Positions 1 to 9,434 of a DNA stretch of 64,000 nt are shown one piece after another. The first letter of the stretch is position 1; every line of letters starts with the position of its first letter. This DNA is from Cheiracanthium punctorium (Eukaryota; Arthropoda; Arachnida; Araneae; Cheiracanthiidae), in the NCBI GenBank assembly GCA_038373885.1, contig JAWZYV010019454.1, positions 1 to 64,000 of the forward strand, read 5' to 3'. The notes under the pieces were generated by a model. It was not told the DNA's origin. It ran no database searches and saw only the letters and a list, made by a program, of their open reading frames with translations. Position numbers and translations under genes: made by a program.

Positions 1-745
1 GGTGTCGTGTGAAAGAAGTGAACATTTTTATATCAGTTACGGCCATAGCCCACTCACAATGGCCCGGAAGCGAAATCGAAACTAACAGGTCATGTGATCA
101 TCGGAAGCGATCGGAACCCATCTGAATGGCATGCCTTTTGAAGCATAATGTGCGAATACGATCTAACTTAGCATTCATTATCGCACTAAAACAAAACACA
201 GCGGTCCTTTTTCAATTAACATTGTAATAAAACACTGGGAAATAATTGAAAGAGGCAGGGAGTTAGAAGAATATTAAAAAAACATGGTAATATGAGCCGG
301 TTTTGTGAGCCGGTCCATTTTTGTTACATGGATAGATTTAAATATTTATATTTGTTTACATTCGTAATTCAATCTACAATTACATACTTATATTGAGAAA
401 AATACAATACATAATATACATTTATATTGACAAAATGATGAGAATTTTGGCGAATTTTTTTTTTTTTTTTTTTGAGGGGGGGGGGAGGTGGGAGAAAGTG
501 TTTATAAATAGAAAGCTCATAGCAGTTTGCATTCATTCTTATTAAATAATTTTTTGTCAAAAATCGATTTAAACACTCCAAGGAAAAGTTATACCAATTA
601 AATTTAAAAATTCCATTTTTTTCGTTCTTTTGAGATTTTAGTAAAATTTTTAAAAAATTAAATGATAATTGTAAAAATAAAATTATTCTTATTTAGAAAA
701 CAATTATACAAATATCATTTGAAGTCAACTTTTAAAAACAAGAAT
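1..745. other. Unassigned AT-rich sequence
   Basis: I see no gene here. The only notable composition is a run of 19 T at about 455-473 followed by a run of G at about 476-485. The open frames over this run translate only low-complexity sequence. Confidence 0.6.
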
Positions 746-752
746 CCATACG

Positions 753-919
753 CAGAGACGGCCCGAGGGGCGTGCGGGGCCCCAGGCGAAGCGCAAGAGC
801 GGGGCCTCTTCTCTATCATGTCTTATGAGATAGCAATAAAATAGCCCAGGAGCGGGGCCTCTATAAGCGCGGGGCCTTAGGCGATCGCCTACATTCGCAC
901 CCCCCTTGGGCCGGCCCTG
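753..919. mobile_element. GC-rich hAT-type MITE with 7-bp target duplication
   Basis: A 167-bp GC-rich palindromic block sits in AT-rich DNA. It starts CAGAGACGGCCC and ends GGGCCGGCCCTG, so the ends are imperfect inverted repeats. Similarity continues inward through a GGCGA-containing stretch in both arms. The 7 bases CCATACG lie directly on both sides (746-752 and 920-926), which reads as a target-site duplication. Duplications of 7-8 bp and CAG-type ends fit the hAT superfamily. It is too short to code, so it must have been moved by a transposase supplied elsewhere. The sharp base-composition step supports insertion. The superfamily label is inference; the inverted ends and duplication are visible directly. 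Confidence 0.75.
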
Positions 920-926
920 CCATACG

Positions 927-1945
927 AAGTCTAAGAATTCAGGCAATGAATCAATTTAATAGTAAAAAAAGATGAAAAATTTAAACAGGTACATGCAATG
1001 GTTATGGGTCCCCCAGCATATTCTGGGTGCCTCATTAATTCTCAAATGCTCGTTTTCATCGAGTCTGCCTGTGTTATATGTTAAGTAAGACTTTGAAATA
1101 TCGTGTCATTGAATGAATGGATAGAAAATGGGTTTTAAGCGTGTGTCATGTGTGTTCACGCGGTGAAAAGAACAGTTAAATTGTGGTCCTCCCAAATACT
1201 CACCCATTTACAGTTTCAATGCGATGAAGCATATTTCATTCGGAAATTCATCAAAATCAAATTCAATCTTCTTTGTGTTTCGAGTAGAGCAGCAACTGAA
1301 AATGGAAGATGCTAGGAATGGTTAAAAGCTAATCTCTGAGTGCTAGATCTGTAGCATGCAATCATGCATAACTATATTGCTCAACTCTCTTCGAATTCCC
1401 TATCCCAGAATTCTCTATAGTTCTGTTATTCTTTCTCTTGTGTTTAAGTTCGGCTTTACCGCGATGTTGTGATATTCGTCCTCGTGTATAAATTTTATAA
1501 ATAAATTTGTTCGTTTGTTATTAAAAGAAAGATTCATCTGACTGCTCGCAAGTCACTGATATTTTTCCTAATTCAAGATTCAAAATCCTCCCTGCATTTT
1601 ACAGAGACGGCTAAGCATTCCATTTTACTTGCTACCTAACCTACACAATATTACCGTAGTGCATTTTGAAATGAAATCCCGGAAATGGAGTCTATCAACG
1701 GCTGACTATATAAGACATATACCGAACTTTAGTAGATTGTTGAAGAGTGCGGTTGTGGCCTTTGATCCAACGGTTTAGAGCTTTGGGTGGCTTTCTCTTG
1801 ATGTAACGGGAATAAAAAGTCCTTCGTTCCAGGCATCCTCCTTACGCATATAGCCCTCTCGTAGCTTTACCTAACTCGCCTATGGAAAAATAGCTAGAGT
1901 GGACGTGGAATGTATTAAAGTGACCTGTATTATATGTACTAGCTA
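927..1945. other. Unassigned intergenic sequence
   Basis: No gene or repeat was recognised. An AATAAA-like stretch near 1500 and moderate base composition between 1070 and 1560 could belong to an old solo LTR, but I found no matching copy or flanking duplication. Confidence 0.5.
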
Positions 1946-2074
1946 TACAGGGTGTCTACTGGAGTGCAGAAAAAAAAATTCATGACCACAAGTGAATTTT
2001 CATGACATACCGCCATTTTGTTTCTTTAGAAATTAACTAATTTTAGTCCATATATTATATATTATATATATACA

Positions 2075-2855
2075 CAGGGTGTCCCAAAAATAGTGTCTAA
2101 ACTCTGCACAGCCCGATTCCTCGTTGAAAGCACATAAAAATTGCCCAAAGAACTGTACCTGTACGAACCATAGTTTTCGAGAAAAATAGGAAAATTAAAT
2201 TATGACGTCACATCCAGTGCAAGGAAAATCAATTAGAAACATTAAATTGGACACTGGACTGGATAAGGGGGGACTGCTATGCTCATCAGCAAGGACGTAC
2301 CCAGGGGTGGTCCAGGGTCCGACCCCCCCCCCCAAAAAAAAAAATTTCAGTTTTTGTTAACAAAATAAGAATGATGAAGTCTTTTTGTGGAAAAATTCTG
2401 CCTTTTTCATCGTTTGGACCCCCTCCGAAATTTTTTTCTGGGTACGTCCCTGCTCATCAGATCTGCCACCTTTGAATTCCTTCCAATGAAAGCGTTTGAA
2501 AGGATTGATCTAATTACAGTAAAAAGTGATTCGGTCCCTCCCTTCATTCTGTGTGCATTTATATGGGCACCAGATTGATACAGAGTGAGCAGTTGGCCAT
2601 TACACGCCACACCCAAGCCTCGATAATCACGGTGGAATTTTTATCATTTTATGAAAGCATATGCAAGAAAACCTATGTTCATGCTTCCAATAAAGGCTCT
2701 TTCGATACACTGGATATGACGTTTCTGCTTTTGTCTTGCATTTTTCTTGTAAACTATGGATCGTACAGGTACAATGCTTTGGGAAATTTTTATGTACTTC
2801 CAACAAAGAATCTGGCTATGCAGACTTTGGGAGCTATTTTTGGGTCAACTTTTAT
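2075..2855. mobile_element. Foldback element with about 100-bp inverted arms
   Basis: The left arm starts CAGGGTGTCCCAAAAATAG at 2075. The right arm, read on the minus strand from about 2850, gives a close imperfect match for roughly 100 bases, including the shared core CCCAAAAATAG and a later match around GTACCTGTACGA. The extreme right end is eroded: the CAGGGTG tip is not preserved. No coding capacity is visible. A smaller hAT-type MITE lies inside it, so this element is older than that insertion. Confidence 0.65.
2290..2452. mobile_element. hAT-type MITE with 8-bp target duplication
   Basis: This 163-bp element starts CAAGGACGTACCCAG and ends CTGGGTACGTCCCTG, a 15-bp terminal inverted repeat with one mismatch. 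It is flanked on both sides by the 8 bases CTCATCAG (2282-2289 and 2453-2460). An 8-bp duplication is the hAT signature. It contains homopolymer C and A runs but no coding sequence. The sharp duplication suggests it is younger than the foldback element around it. Confidence 0.8.
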
Positions 2856-2874
2856 ATATATACATATACCTATA

Positions 2875-3315
2875 CAGGTTGATTCGCTACCAGACTGACA
2901 AACTTGCAGGGGGTGTAGGGGGCACAGTGACGGTTTAGAATCACATAGCAATACGGGGTTGGAAACGTCTTCATGTACCTGTTAATAATCACTTTAGAAG
3001 AAGTGTTCAAGTGATAGTTAACTTTCCAGCCATGGTTTTCCAAAAACTAATCCCTCTTTCACCGATTGCACTTGATAAAAATAATTATTTCAGAATTGCT
3101 TCTTTCATTACATTTATGAAATTGTCTGAGGAAAGCCATTGTTTGTTTGAAGCTCGATTAAGAAATTAAATGCACACTTCAACACTTCTTCCAAAGTGAT
3201 TATTAACAGGTACATGAAGACGATGCTTTCAACCCCACATTGCTCTGCGATTCTGAACAATCTCTGTACTCCTACACCCCCTGCAAGTTTGTCAGTCTGG
3301 TAGTGAATCACCCTG
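2875..3315. mobile_element. Foldback element with long inverted arms
   Basis: The left arm starts CAGGTTGATTCGCTACCAG and the right arm ends CTGGTAGTGAATCACCCTG. The arms match imperfectly for well over 100 bases, including CAAACTTGCAGGGGGTGTAG in the left arm and its complement in the right, then a match around GTACCTGTTAATAATCACTT. Total length is 441 bp. TA-rich sequence flanks both ends. It has no recognisable protein and sits directly beside the 2075-2855 element inside the outer 1948-3596 element. Confidence 0.7.
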
Positions 3316-3929
3316 TTTATATACATATATATATAATTATAATATTAATTACTCTTAATAGTCACTAATTAATTAAATGGTCAAAAGTAAATGAAATGTA
3401 ACTATCCTAATCGGCAAGATAAACTGCCACACGGCAGTGAGATTGCAAGACAGTCCTTTTCCCTTCCCTACAACAGGAGACTGGGTTGTAGGGAAAAAAA
3501 AAATGCATGACATCCAATAGAAATTCGGGACATTTTCATGACACACTGTGCAAAATCTTGACATTTTCATGATTTTCATGACCGGTAGACACCCTGTTAT
3601 ATACAAGCACATGTTACGCAATGGGTACCATTTACAAGCTGTGTCTAAACTAGTTGTCAGATTTAGGAGACAGAGTTCGTTACAACAAATCTCTTTCCGA
3701 GTCTCCAAACACCGATTTCACAAATCATCTAAGATACATCTTTCAAGTGTTGAGCTGGTGATCAATGCCCGACACGGTTCGTTTGAACATTAATTTGTTT
3801 GTAGCTAAAACCTCTGTTGCATTTGTAAATTAGGGATTGTATGCTGTAGTAAAAGTCATTTTTTGTGTTAGTTGCGTTCTTCAAATTCAAATTTCAAATT
3901 GCATACATTCATTACACTTTTTCTGTGCG

Positions 3930-4062
3930 GAGCCGCAAAGCCATCTGTTTAGCTCTGTGGAACGAAATTCGCGATTCGATCGACTGCTATCTTGCTGGTA
4001 GTTAACTCGTACGATGGCAACGGCGGCATATTTTCACCATTGGCCGTTTACCTACATGCCCT
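3930..4062 (+). repeat. Half-unit of a dispersed foldback family (copy 1)
   Basis: The stretch carries GCGATTCGATCGA, then CTGGTAGTTAA, then ATGGCAACGGC. The same order of motifs occurs at 24240-24365 and 40715-40835, and an inverted partial copy lies at 24145-24215. It has no coding capacity. Confidence 0.6.
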
Positions 4063-4268
4063 CCTTAAGTAGTTCGTTGAAATTAAATTTATTCTTCGTG
4101 GATCAAAATAGCCAAAATATCACAGTTGTGTCCTAACAGTGTTAAATAAATGACTGGAGTTTTAACTGAAATCATAGAAGAACTAGAGCCAGTTATTGAA
4201 CGATTACAGCACTGAAAAGGTATATCTTGATACCTTTTAAATGCACCCCCGGTCTTGTGAATCAGATT

Positions 4269-4505
4269 GCAGGTATTACGCTTTTCAATGACAGGATGTT
4301 GGGTACTTATGTCACAAAAGCACAACCGCCACAGAATGGATGGCGATGTTGCAGTCATCCAAGCAGCCAAGGCACAACATTACAAACAATGATACTAAAA
4401 CCTATGATGCATGAGTTAATCACGTCTGACGTTAATTATCGTATGCGATTATTTTTAAATTTCATTTTTCGATATGTTGGCTGCTAGTGGATGGAACATG
4501 CTCAT
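4269..4505. repeat. Diverged direct repeat, copy 1 of 2
   Basis: This segment shares a long gapped match with 5510-5756, including TGACAGGATGTTGGGTACT, then GCACAACATT, then TATTTTTAAATTTCATTTTT. Both copies are in the same orientation about 1.24 kb apart. No protein is recognisable. It may be a dispersed repeat of unknown type or a local segmental duplication. Confidence 0.6.
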
Positions 4506-5509
4506 CCATTGTGTTTTTGCGTCTGAAAAACCAAAAATCCTGTCCTTAAACAAACCCGCAAGTTTATAACACCTGTCATCTGATAAGTACGAAATAATTT
4601 CAAAGACGCAACTTTTCTCATAGTGAAATTGCTCAATGGCTGGCACTTTGTCTTCTGTGGTTTAAATTAACAATTCTGTTATTTGCCTAATAGCATATTG
4701 TGGATTATCATAAAAGTGGACTGTACTTTTATTGCTGTTCTTCAAAACCAAGTTTAGCTTATTGAGAGATAGTGAACTGAAAACCTAGTTTTCGAAAATC
4801 TCCGGTTTTCGTTTACTTTTTAAATTGTCAGTTTTTTCTTTTAGAGCAACGTCAAAGCAAGATCCGTTCTGTCGAATGGAATTCTGATCAAAGAGATGAC
4901 CCTTCAAATATCAGAAGCTGTTAGAGAAAAAGACTTTTGTGGAAGTAATGAAAGGCTGGAAAAATACCTATTAAAAAGTATTGGTTTGTGTAGAGAATGA
5001 AGGGAAATAACACTAATTTAAATCATTTGACAAAATGTTCGTTGCCTCTTAGAGATAATACTAAAATAAACAATTTGTTTCAACAAATGAACGAATGTTT
5101 AGAAACAAAAATTATCGAGAAAAAGGGTTAAAAAGAGAAATTTCAATTTATTCCTTCTTTACAGCTTTATTGATATCACATATAATAAACTAGTTTAATA
5201 ATTATGTTCCTTGCAGTATGAGTTGCCTGAAATTTTGCATGACCTTTTACTGTATTGAAAGACTACTTTGAAAGACCAATTTTTTTAAGGTGCTCTTTCG
5301 AGAGAAGTTTTATTATATTTCTAATCGAAATTCTCTTTTTGTTCCTCATGGAAATTCGCAAGAACCCTACTTTATATTCGTTCCTTTCGTAGTATAGATT
5401 CCATTCCTTTATTATCCAGATTTCGAGAAGCAAATTTCTATTCATATTTGACTGGGAAGGGGAAATTTTGATCTTTCTCTCACGGGCCCAGTATTTCAAA
5501 ACAGGGAAA
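4506..5509. other. Unassigned sequence between the two direct repeats
   Basis: Nothing recognisable was found. The open frame at 5263-5499 is low-complexity and matches no family I know. Confidence 0.5.
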
Positions 5510-5756
5510 GAACAAGTATTACGCTTTTTGATGACAGGATGTTGGGTACTAATGTTCCAAAAACACTAGTGTTACAGAACGAGTGAAGATATTGCACTTA
5601 TCCTTATCTAAGCAGCCATGGCACAACATTCCAAAAAATAACACTAGAATGTATGATGCACGAGTTAATCACATGAGATGTTAATTAGCATATGCAATTA
5701 TTTTTAAATTTCATTTTTTGGGATGTTGACTGCTTGAGTAAATGCGGCATGCTCAT
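5510..5756. repeat. Diverged direct repeat, copy 2 of 2
   Basis: Second copy of the 4269-4505 repeat, in the same orientation. Matches are interrupted by small insertions and deletions, so the duplication is old. Confidence 0.6.
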
Positions 5757-6599
5757 ACAAATTAAAAGTAATTTTCAAAAATAATTTTTATTTTTAATTT
5801 TGAGAGTTCAGTAAAATGAGAATTGGAAATTTTCTGGGAACAGCTTTAGTACTCGTATTTGACATCCCTCAACAACTTTTGAATTTTTAAATTTTTATCT
5901 GCGATAATTAAAGAGTATTCTTGCAGTTCGAAACAAAGAAATAACCTAGAATCGCTGTGATTTTCAGCAATCATACTGACGGAAAGAAATAACATCTTTT
6001 AAAGTAGCCGAAAAATCAAAACGTTCCCAAGTGGCGGTCTGTAGTAAATTCTGCTGCTCTATTCGCTAATTTTTTCCGATAGGTGATTTGGTGAGAAGCA
6101 GTTTCATTGTAATTTTAAATACCATAATTGATAACTCTAAAGAAGCTGAATAAAATTATAAAGAGCATGTAAAATATGATATAACTTACACTGCTGAACG
6201 AATTTTTTTCCATAGACCCATTGCCAAGCAACGGAATCTAAATTCGTATAGGAATCAGCAAAAATTCAGCAAAATTCTAACGAATTAGTAGCTCAAGTTC
6301 ACTTTCGATGCTAGTTCACAAAAAACTCAAAATGTACTGTTTAAAAACAATAAGAAGCTCTCATTGTTCGCAACAATACTGGAAGTAATAATGGATTTAT
6401 AATATGCTTTGTTGATGCGTGTATATTGTTGTGATTTGTAGATTTGTCATTCTTGAAGTAGGAATAACTCCATAATTTGATACAGAGAGCTTAAGTTTGG
6501 AACTTTGTTGAATCGGCAGAACAAAAACAATGCAAATCCTCTTCAAAAGAATAGTGCCATTAGTTTCTTCAACATGAAATGACCAAGTATAAAAACTAT
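5757..6599. other. Unassigned AT-rich sequence
   Basis: I see no gene, RNA or structured repeat here. Confidence 0.5.
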
Positions 6600-6613
6600 G
6601 TGCATGCCGATGT

Positions 6614-6828
6614 TTGTTTTTTTCCAATGGGCGGGCACTTGCTCATCAAGCATTCGCCACTACAAAAACCCGAGTCACAGTCCATTTTATTATGGGAGCA
6701 CCCAGTGGGCGGACAGCATTACCCCTATGAAGAGACGGACACGTTAACAACCATGCCCAAGCCGGGTTTCGAACCCGGACCCACGGCGTGATAAAATGGT
6801 TCTCTAGCCACTACATCACCTGGGCGGC
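6614..6828 (-). mobile_element. tRNA-derived SINE, family A, copy 1
   Basis: Read on the minus strand, the element starts with a tRNA-like head. It has an A-box-like stretch near 6800-6812 (TGGCTAGAG) and a clear B box, GGTTCGAAACC, at about 6765-6775. The body includes a GTCCGTC...CATAGGGGT segment shared with 7581-7800, and it ends in an A-rich tail (GGAAAAAAACAA). The 14 bases GTGCATGCCGATGT flank it on both sides (6600-6613 and 6829-6842), a target duplication typical of LINE-driven retroposition. These are RNA polymerase III promoter boxes, not a functional tRNA gene. The frames overlapping it have no coding meaning. Confidence 0.85.
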
Positions 6829-6842
6829 GTGCATGCCGATGT

Positions 6843-7569
6843 ATAAACAAGGAATAAAGGTATGATCATTATGATATTTACTAGATTTTCTGGTTAATTT
6901 CCAAACGTTCATGTTAATTTATATAGAAAAACAAAATCACTTTGTTTTGGTTTCCTGTATAGCTTCATGAAGTACTTGCATTTGGAACGAATTTCTGTCA
7001 AACTATGCAAATGTAATTAAGTATGTCATCAAACTTTTTTGGATGTAGTGGGCGTTGTCATCATTTTTCATTCAAATAATACTTTTTGTCGAAACCAATA
7101 TTAACAATTTGTATTCGATGAGGCATGTTCACTTGATGCTTCGTCAAGAATACGATATGTTACAGCAATACTTTTCTTTCAAATGAAGAAATGAATTAAA
7201 TCTTGCTGCAAGTGCGCTCTTTCCTGGTACAAAATTCGACTTATTCGATGCAATAAGAAAAAGTTTTTTTTTTTTCAGATGAGTTTTACTGCTCACCCAT
7301 TTTATAGGGGAATGCGCTATCAAATTTATTTTTCATTTTCCATCTGTCAGATGGAAAAACAAAAATCAAACATTCTTATTCACTACATTTGAGCGTAACG
7401 TCATCTTTGTGTGAAAATCGGAATTTAATCGGTACAGCCTTATATTTTGCAAGAACACGAAGATTTTTCTTTGCTTTGTAGAGTTCCTTTTTCTATTCTG
7501 TTTTTTTTTTCTTTTTTAAAAAATTCCATTTATTTCTCTTTTTCACTTGCGATGTATTTGTTTTTCTGT
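6843..7569. other. Unassigned AT-rich sequence
   Basis: No gene was recognised. A short perfect hairpin, TTCCATCTG/CAGATGGAA, lies near 7338-7355. Confidence 0.5.
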
Positions 7570-7580
7570 TGTTCTGTGAC

Positions 7581-7800
7581 CTGCCGACGGAGTTGTATCG
7601 TGGATAAAGCACCGGTTCCGGTTCGGGTTCAACTCCCGGCGGCCGGGGCTCGATCCCCGACTGGGCGTGGTTTGTCATGTCCGTCCCTTCATAGGGGTCG
7701 ACGTTGTCCCACCACTAGGTACACCCATAATAAAGAGACCAACAATTCCGGCATGCTGGGGCCAAAGCCTTCAAGTCAGAGGCCGGCCATTAGAAAAAAA
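7581..7800 (+). mobile_element. tRNA-derived SINE, family A, copy 2
   Basis: The head carries a polymerase III B-box match, GGCTCGATCCC, near 7647-7657. The following body has GTCCGTCCCTTCATAGGGGT and CCCATAATAAA, matching copy 1 in reverse orientation. The element ends in a run of A. The 11 bases TGTTCTGTGAC flank it (7570-7580 and 7801-7811), giving a clean target duplication. Length is 220 bp against 215 bp for copy 1. The exact duplication suggests a fairly young insertion. Confidence 0.85.
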
Positions 7801-7811
7801 TGTTCTGTGAC

Positions 7812-8141
7812 ATTTGTTTTTATGATTTTGTGCAATTTTTGTGTACTGGAACAACAAAGGCAATAAGACACGTTGCTACTATGAGAGTATAACAGCTATA
7901 CGTCTCATATTCATTTATTGCATTTTTCCCTTATTGGATCATTAGAAATAAACGGCAGGCTTTGTGCTTTAGCAAACGCCTTAAGAACACGAAATCAAAG
8001 TGTATCAAAATGCGAATTACAATCTTCTCTCTATATACATGAAGATGCCCTGACTTACTGACTGAGTGAATCAATGAATCAATGACCATCAACGCCCAGC
8101 CAAATCTATAGGAAATGCAGGCATGAAATTTTAGGTGCTTA
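7812..8141. other. Unassigned sequence
   Basis: I see nothing beyond short AT-rich repeats before the mariner-like element. Confidence 0.5.
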
Positions 8142-8143
8142 TA

Positions 8144-9432
8144 CAGAGGGTGTTCACACATTTTTGTAACGATTTTGATTTTCTCCATGAAGTTAAATAT
8201 TAATTTGAAAATAAAAATGTGATTGGCATCAAATTGTAATAAGGCTTATTTATCGTCTGCAGCATTAAAAATATTCTTTGCTTTAAAATGTCGCTGAAAA
8301 ATAAACAATGGATCGAAGGCTATATTTTTGCGCTATCCGAAGAGAAATACTCTTATTCAGTTATTAAAAAAAGATGTCAAAATCATGGTTTTAATATTTC
8401 TACACGTAAAATAAGTGACATAATTAATATGAAAAGAAAGAAACGTCAAAATTTATATTTCACTGGGGAAAAGGCAAAAAATGCATACCCAACAAAGGTA
8501 CGTACACCTCTTATTAAATCTAAAGTCGCATCTCATGTTTTAAAGGAAAATCCAACTACCCAAAGAACTATCGCAAAATCTTTAAATATCTCTGTAGGAA
8601 CTGTGAACAAAATTATAAAATCCGATTTAAAGTTAATCAAAGCAAAAAAACACGATGTTCATCGCCTAACGCCGAAACATGTTTCTCAGCGTAAGACTGT
8701 GTGTAGATTGTTGTATGAAAATTAATTGGTGGGTGAAAAATGGAAATATGTAGTTACAGTTGATGAAGTTTGGATACATTTATCCGACTGCAATAGAAAA
8801 AGATCGATTTACTACCGCAAAGACTTAACAAGTTGATTTAGAGAAAACAAGGAAAGATTTTCTAAAGGTTTTATGGTTATTACTGGATTTTCTTATAACG
8901 GAAAACTTACAATAAGGAAAGTAGAAAAAAATGTCAAAATTAATTCGGATTAGTATCAGATGTATGTTTTAATACCTATTTTTGAAGAAGAAATTCTATC
9001 CCTTTATCCAAACAATCTTCACTTTGTTAAGTTCCATCAGGATAAAGCTCCAAGCCATACCTCTAAATCTACTGCTCTGTTATATGATAAAATGAGAAAT
9101 GAAACTGGAATTGAAGCTATTCCCTTTAAATGCATACCACCCAAGTCCCCTGACCTGTCTTCTATGGATTAGTGTGCATTTGGAGTTTTAAAACAAGCTG
9201 TTTATAAGCGGCATCCCAGAACATTGGGTGGACTCTGGAAGACTGTGAAGGAGGAGTGGAACAATATCAGCCTTGATGTTTTAAGAAAAGAACTTTTACA
9301 TGTAAATCAAGATGTAATATGATAGTTTAAAGAAAGCGCTGTCAGATTGAACAGATTAGAAAATAAAATTCTTATATATATTTCTAAATATATCTTTGCA
9401 AAATAGTTACAAAAATGTGTGAACACCCTCTG
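8144..9432 (+). mobile_element. Mariner-like element (IS630-Tc1-mariner, DD41D)
   Basis: This 1289-bp element has 27-bp terminal inverted repeats beginning CAGAGGGTGTTCACACATTT at 8144 and mirrored exactly at 9406-9432. It is flanked by TA on both sides, the target duplication of this superfamily. The single central coding region is a transposase pseudogene (8288-9322). The ends remain identical to each other although the enzyme is dead, so the element could still be cut by a related transposase in trans. Confidence 0.88.
8288..9322 (+). pseudogene. Mariner-like transposase pseudogene, DD41D type
   Basis: One reading frame runs through the element with no frameshift but four internal stops, at 8723-8725, 8834-8836, 8951-8953 and 9170-9172. 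The N-terminal part (residues about 1-145) looks like the two helix-turn-helix domains of this superfamily, ending near ISVGTVNKIIKSDL. The catalytic part shows VDEVW (first D), HQDKAPSHTS (second D) and SPDLSSMD (third D, where Tc1 enzymes have E). I count 41 residues between the second and third D, hence DD41D, the spacing described for rosa-like members. ATG 8288 is the likely start, with about 344 codons to the final stop, near the family norm. Point mutations rather than indels inactivated it. Confidence 0.85.
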
Positions 9433-9434
9433 TA

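Larger units (their letters stand above)
1948..3596. mobile_element. Outer inverted-repeat element enclosing nested insertions
   Basis: The left end CAGGGTGTCTAC at 1948 is matched by GTAGACACCCTG ending at 3596. Inside both ends are repeated short motifs of the form TTCATGA. No transposase frame is recognisable between them. The interior is almost filled by two further inverted-repeat elements (2075-2855 and 2875-3315), so the original outer element was probably only a few hundred bases. Open frames across it are translations of repeat sequence. The TIR motif is seen directly; nesting order is inferred from position. Confidence 0.6.

Noticed and set aside
725..946. Arg/Pro-rich frames on both strands
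   Set aside because: They are explained by the GC-rich hAT-type MITE.
1070..1570. Possible solo LTR with AATAAA-like signal
   Set aside because: No second copy, no convincing TG...CA limits and no flanking duplication.
2551..2938. Overlapping plus-strand frames
   Set aside because: They lie in the inverted arms of nested foldback elements and match no protein family.
3373..3708. 111-residue minus-strand open frame
   Set aside because: It crosses the right terminal region of the inverted-repeat element at 1948-3596 and carries no known domain.
6740..6828. Functional tRNA gene
   Set aside because: The polymerase III boxes belong to a SINE with a body, an A-rich tail and target duplications; no intact cloverleaf was found.
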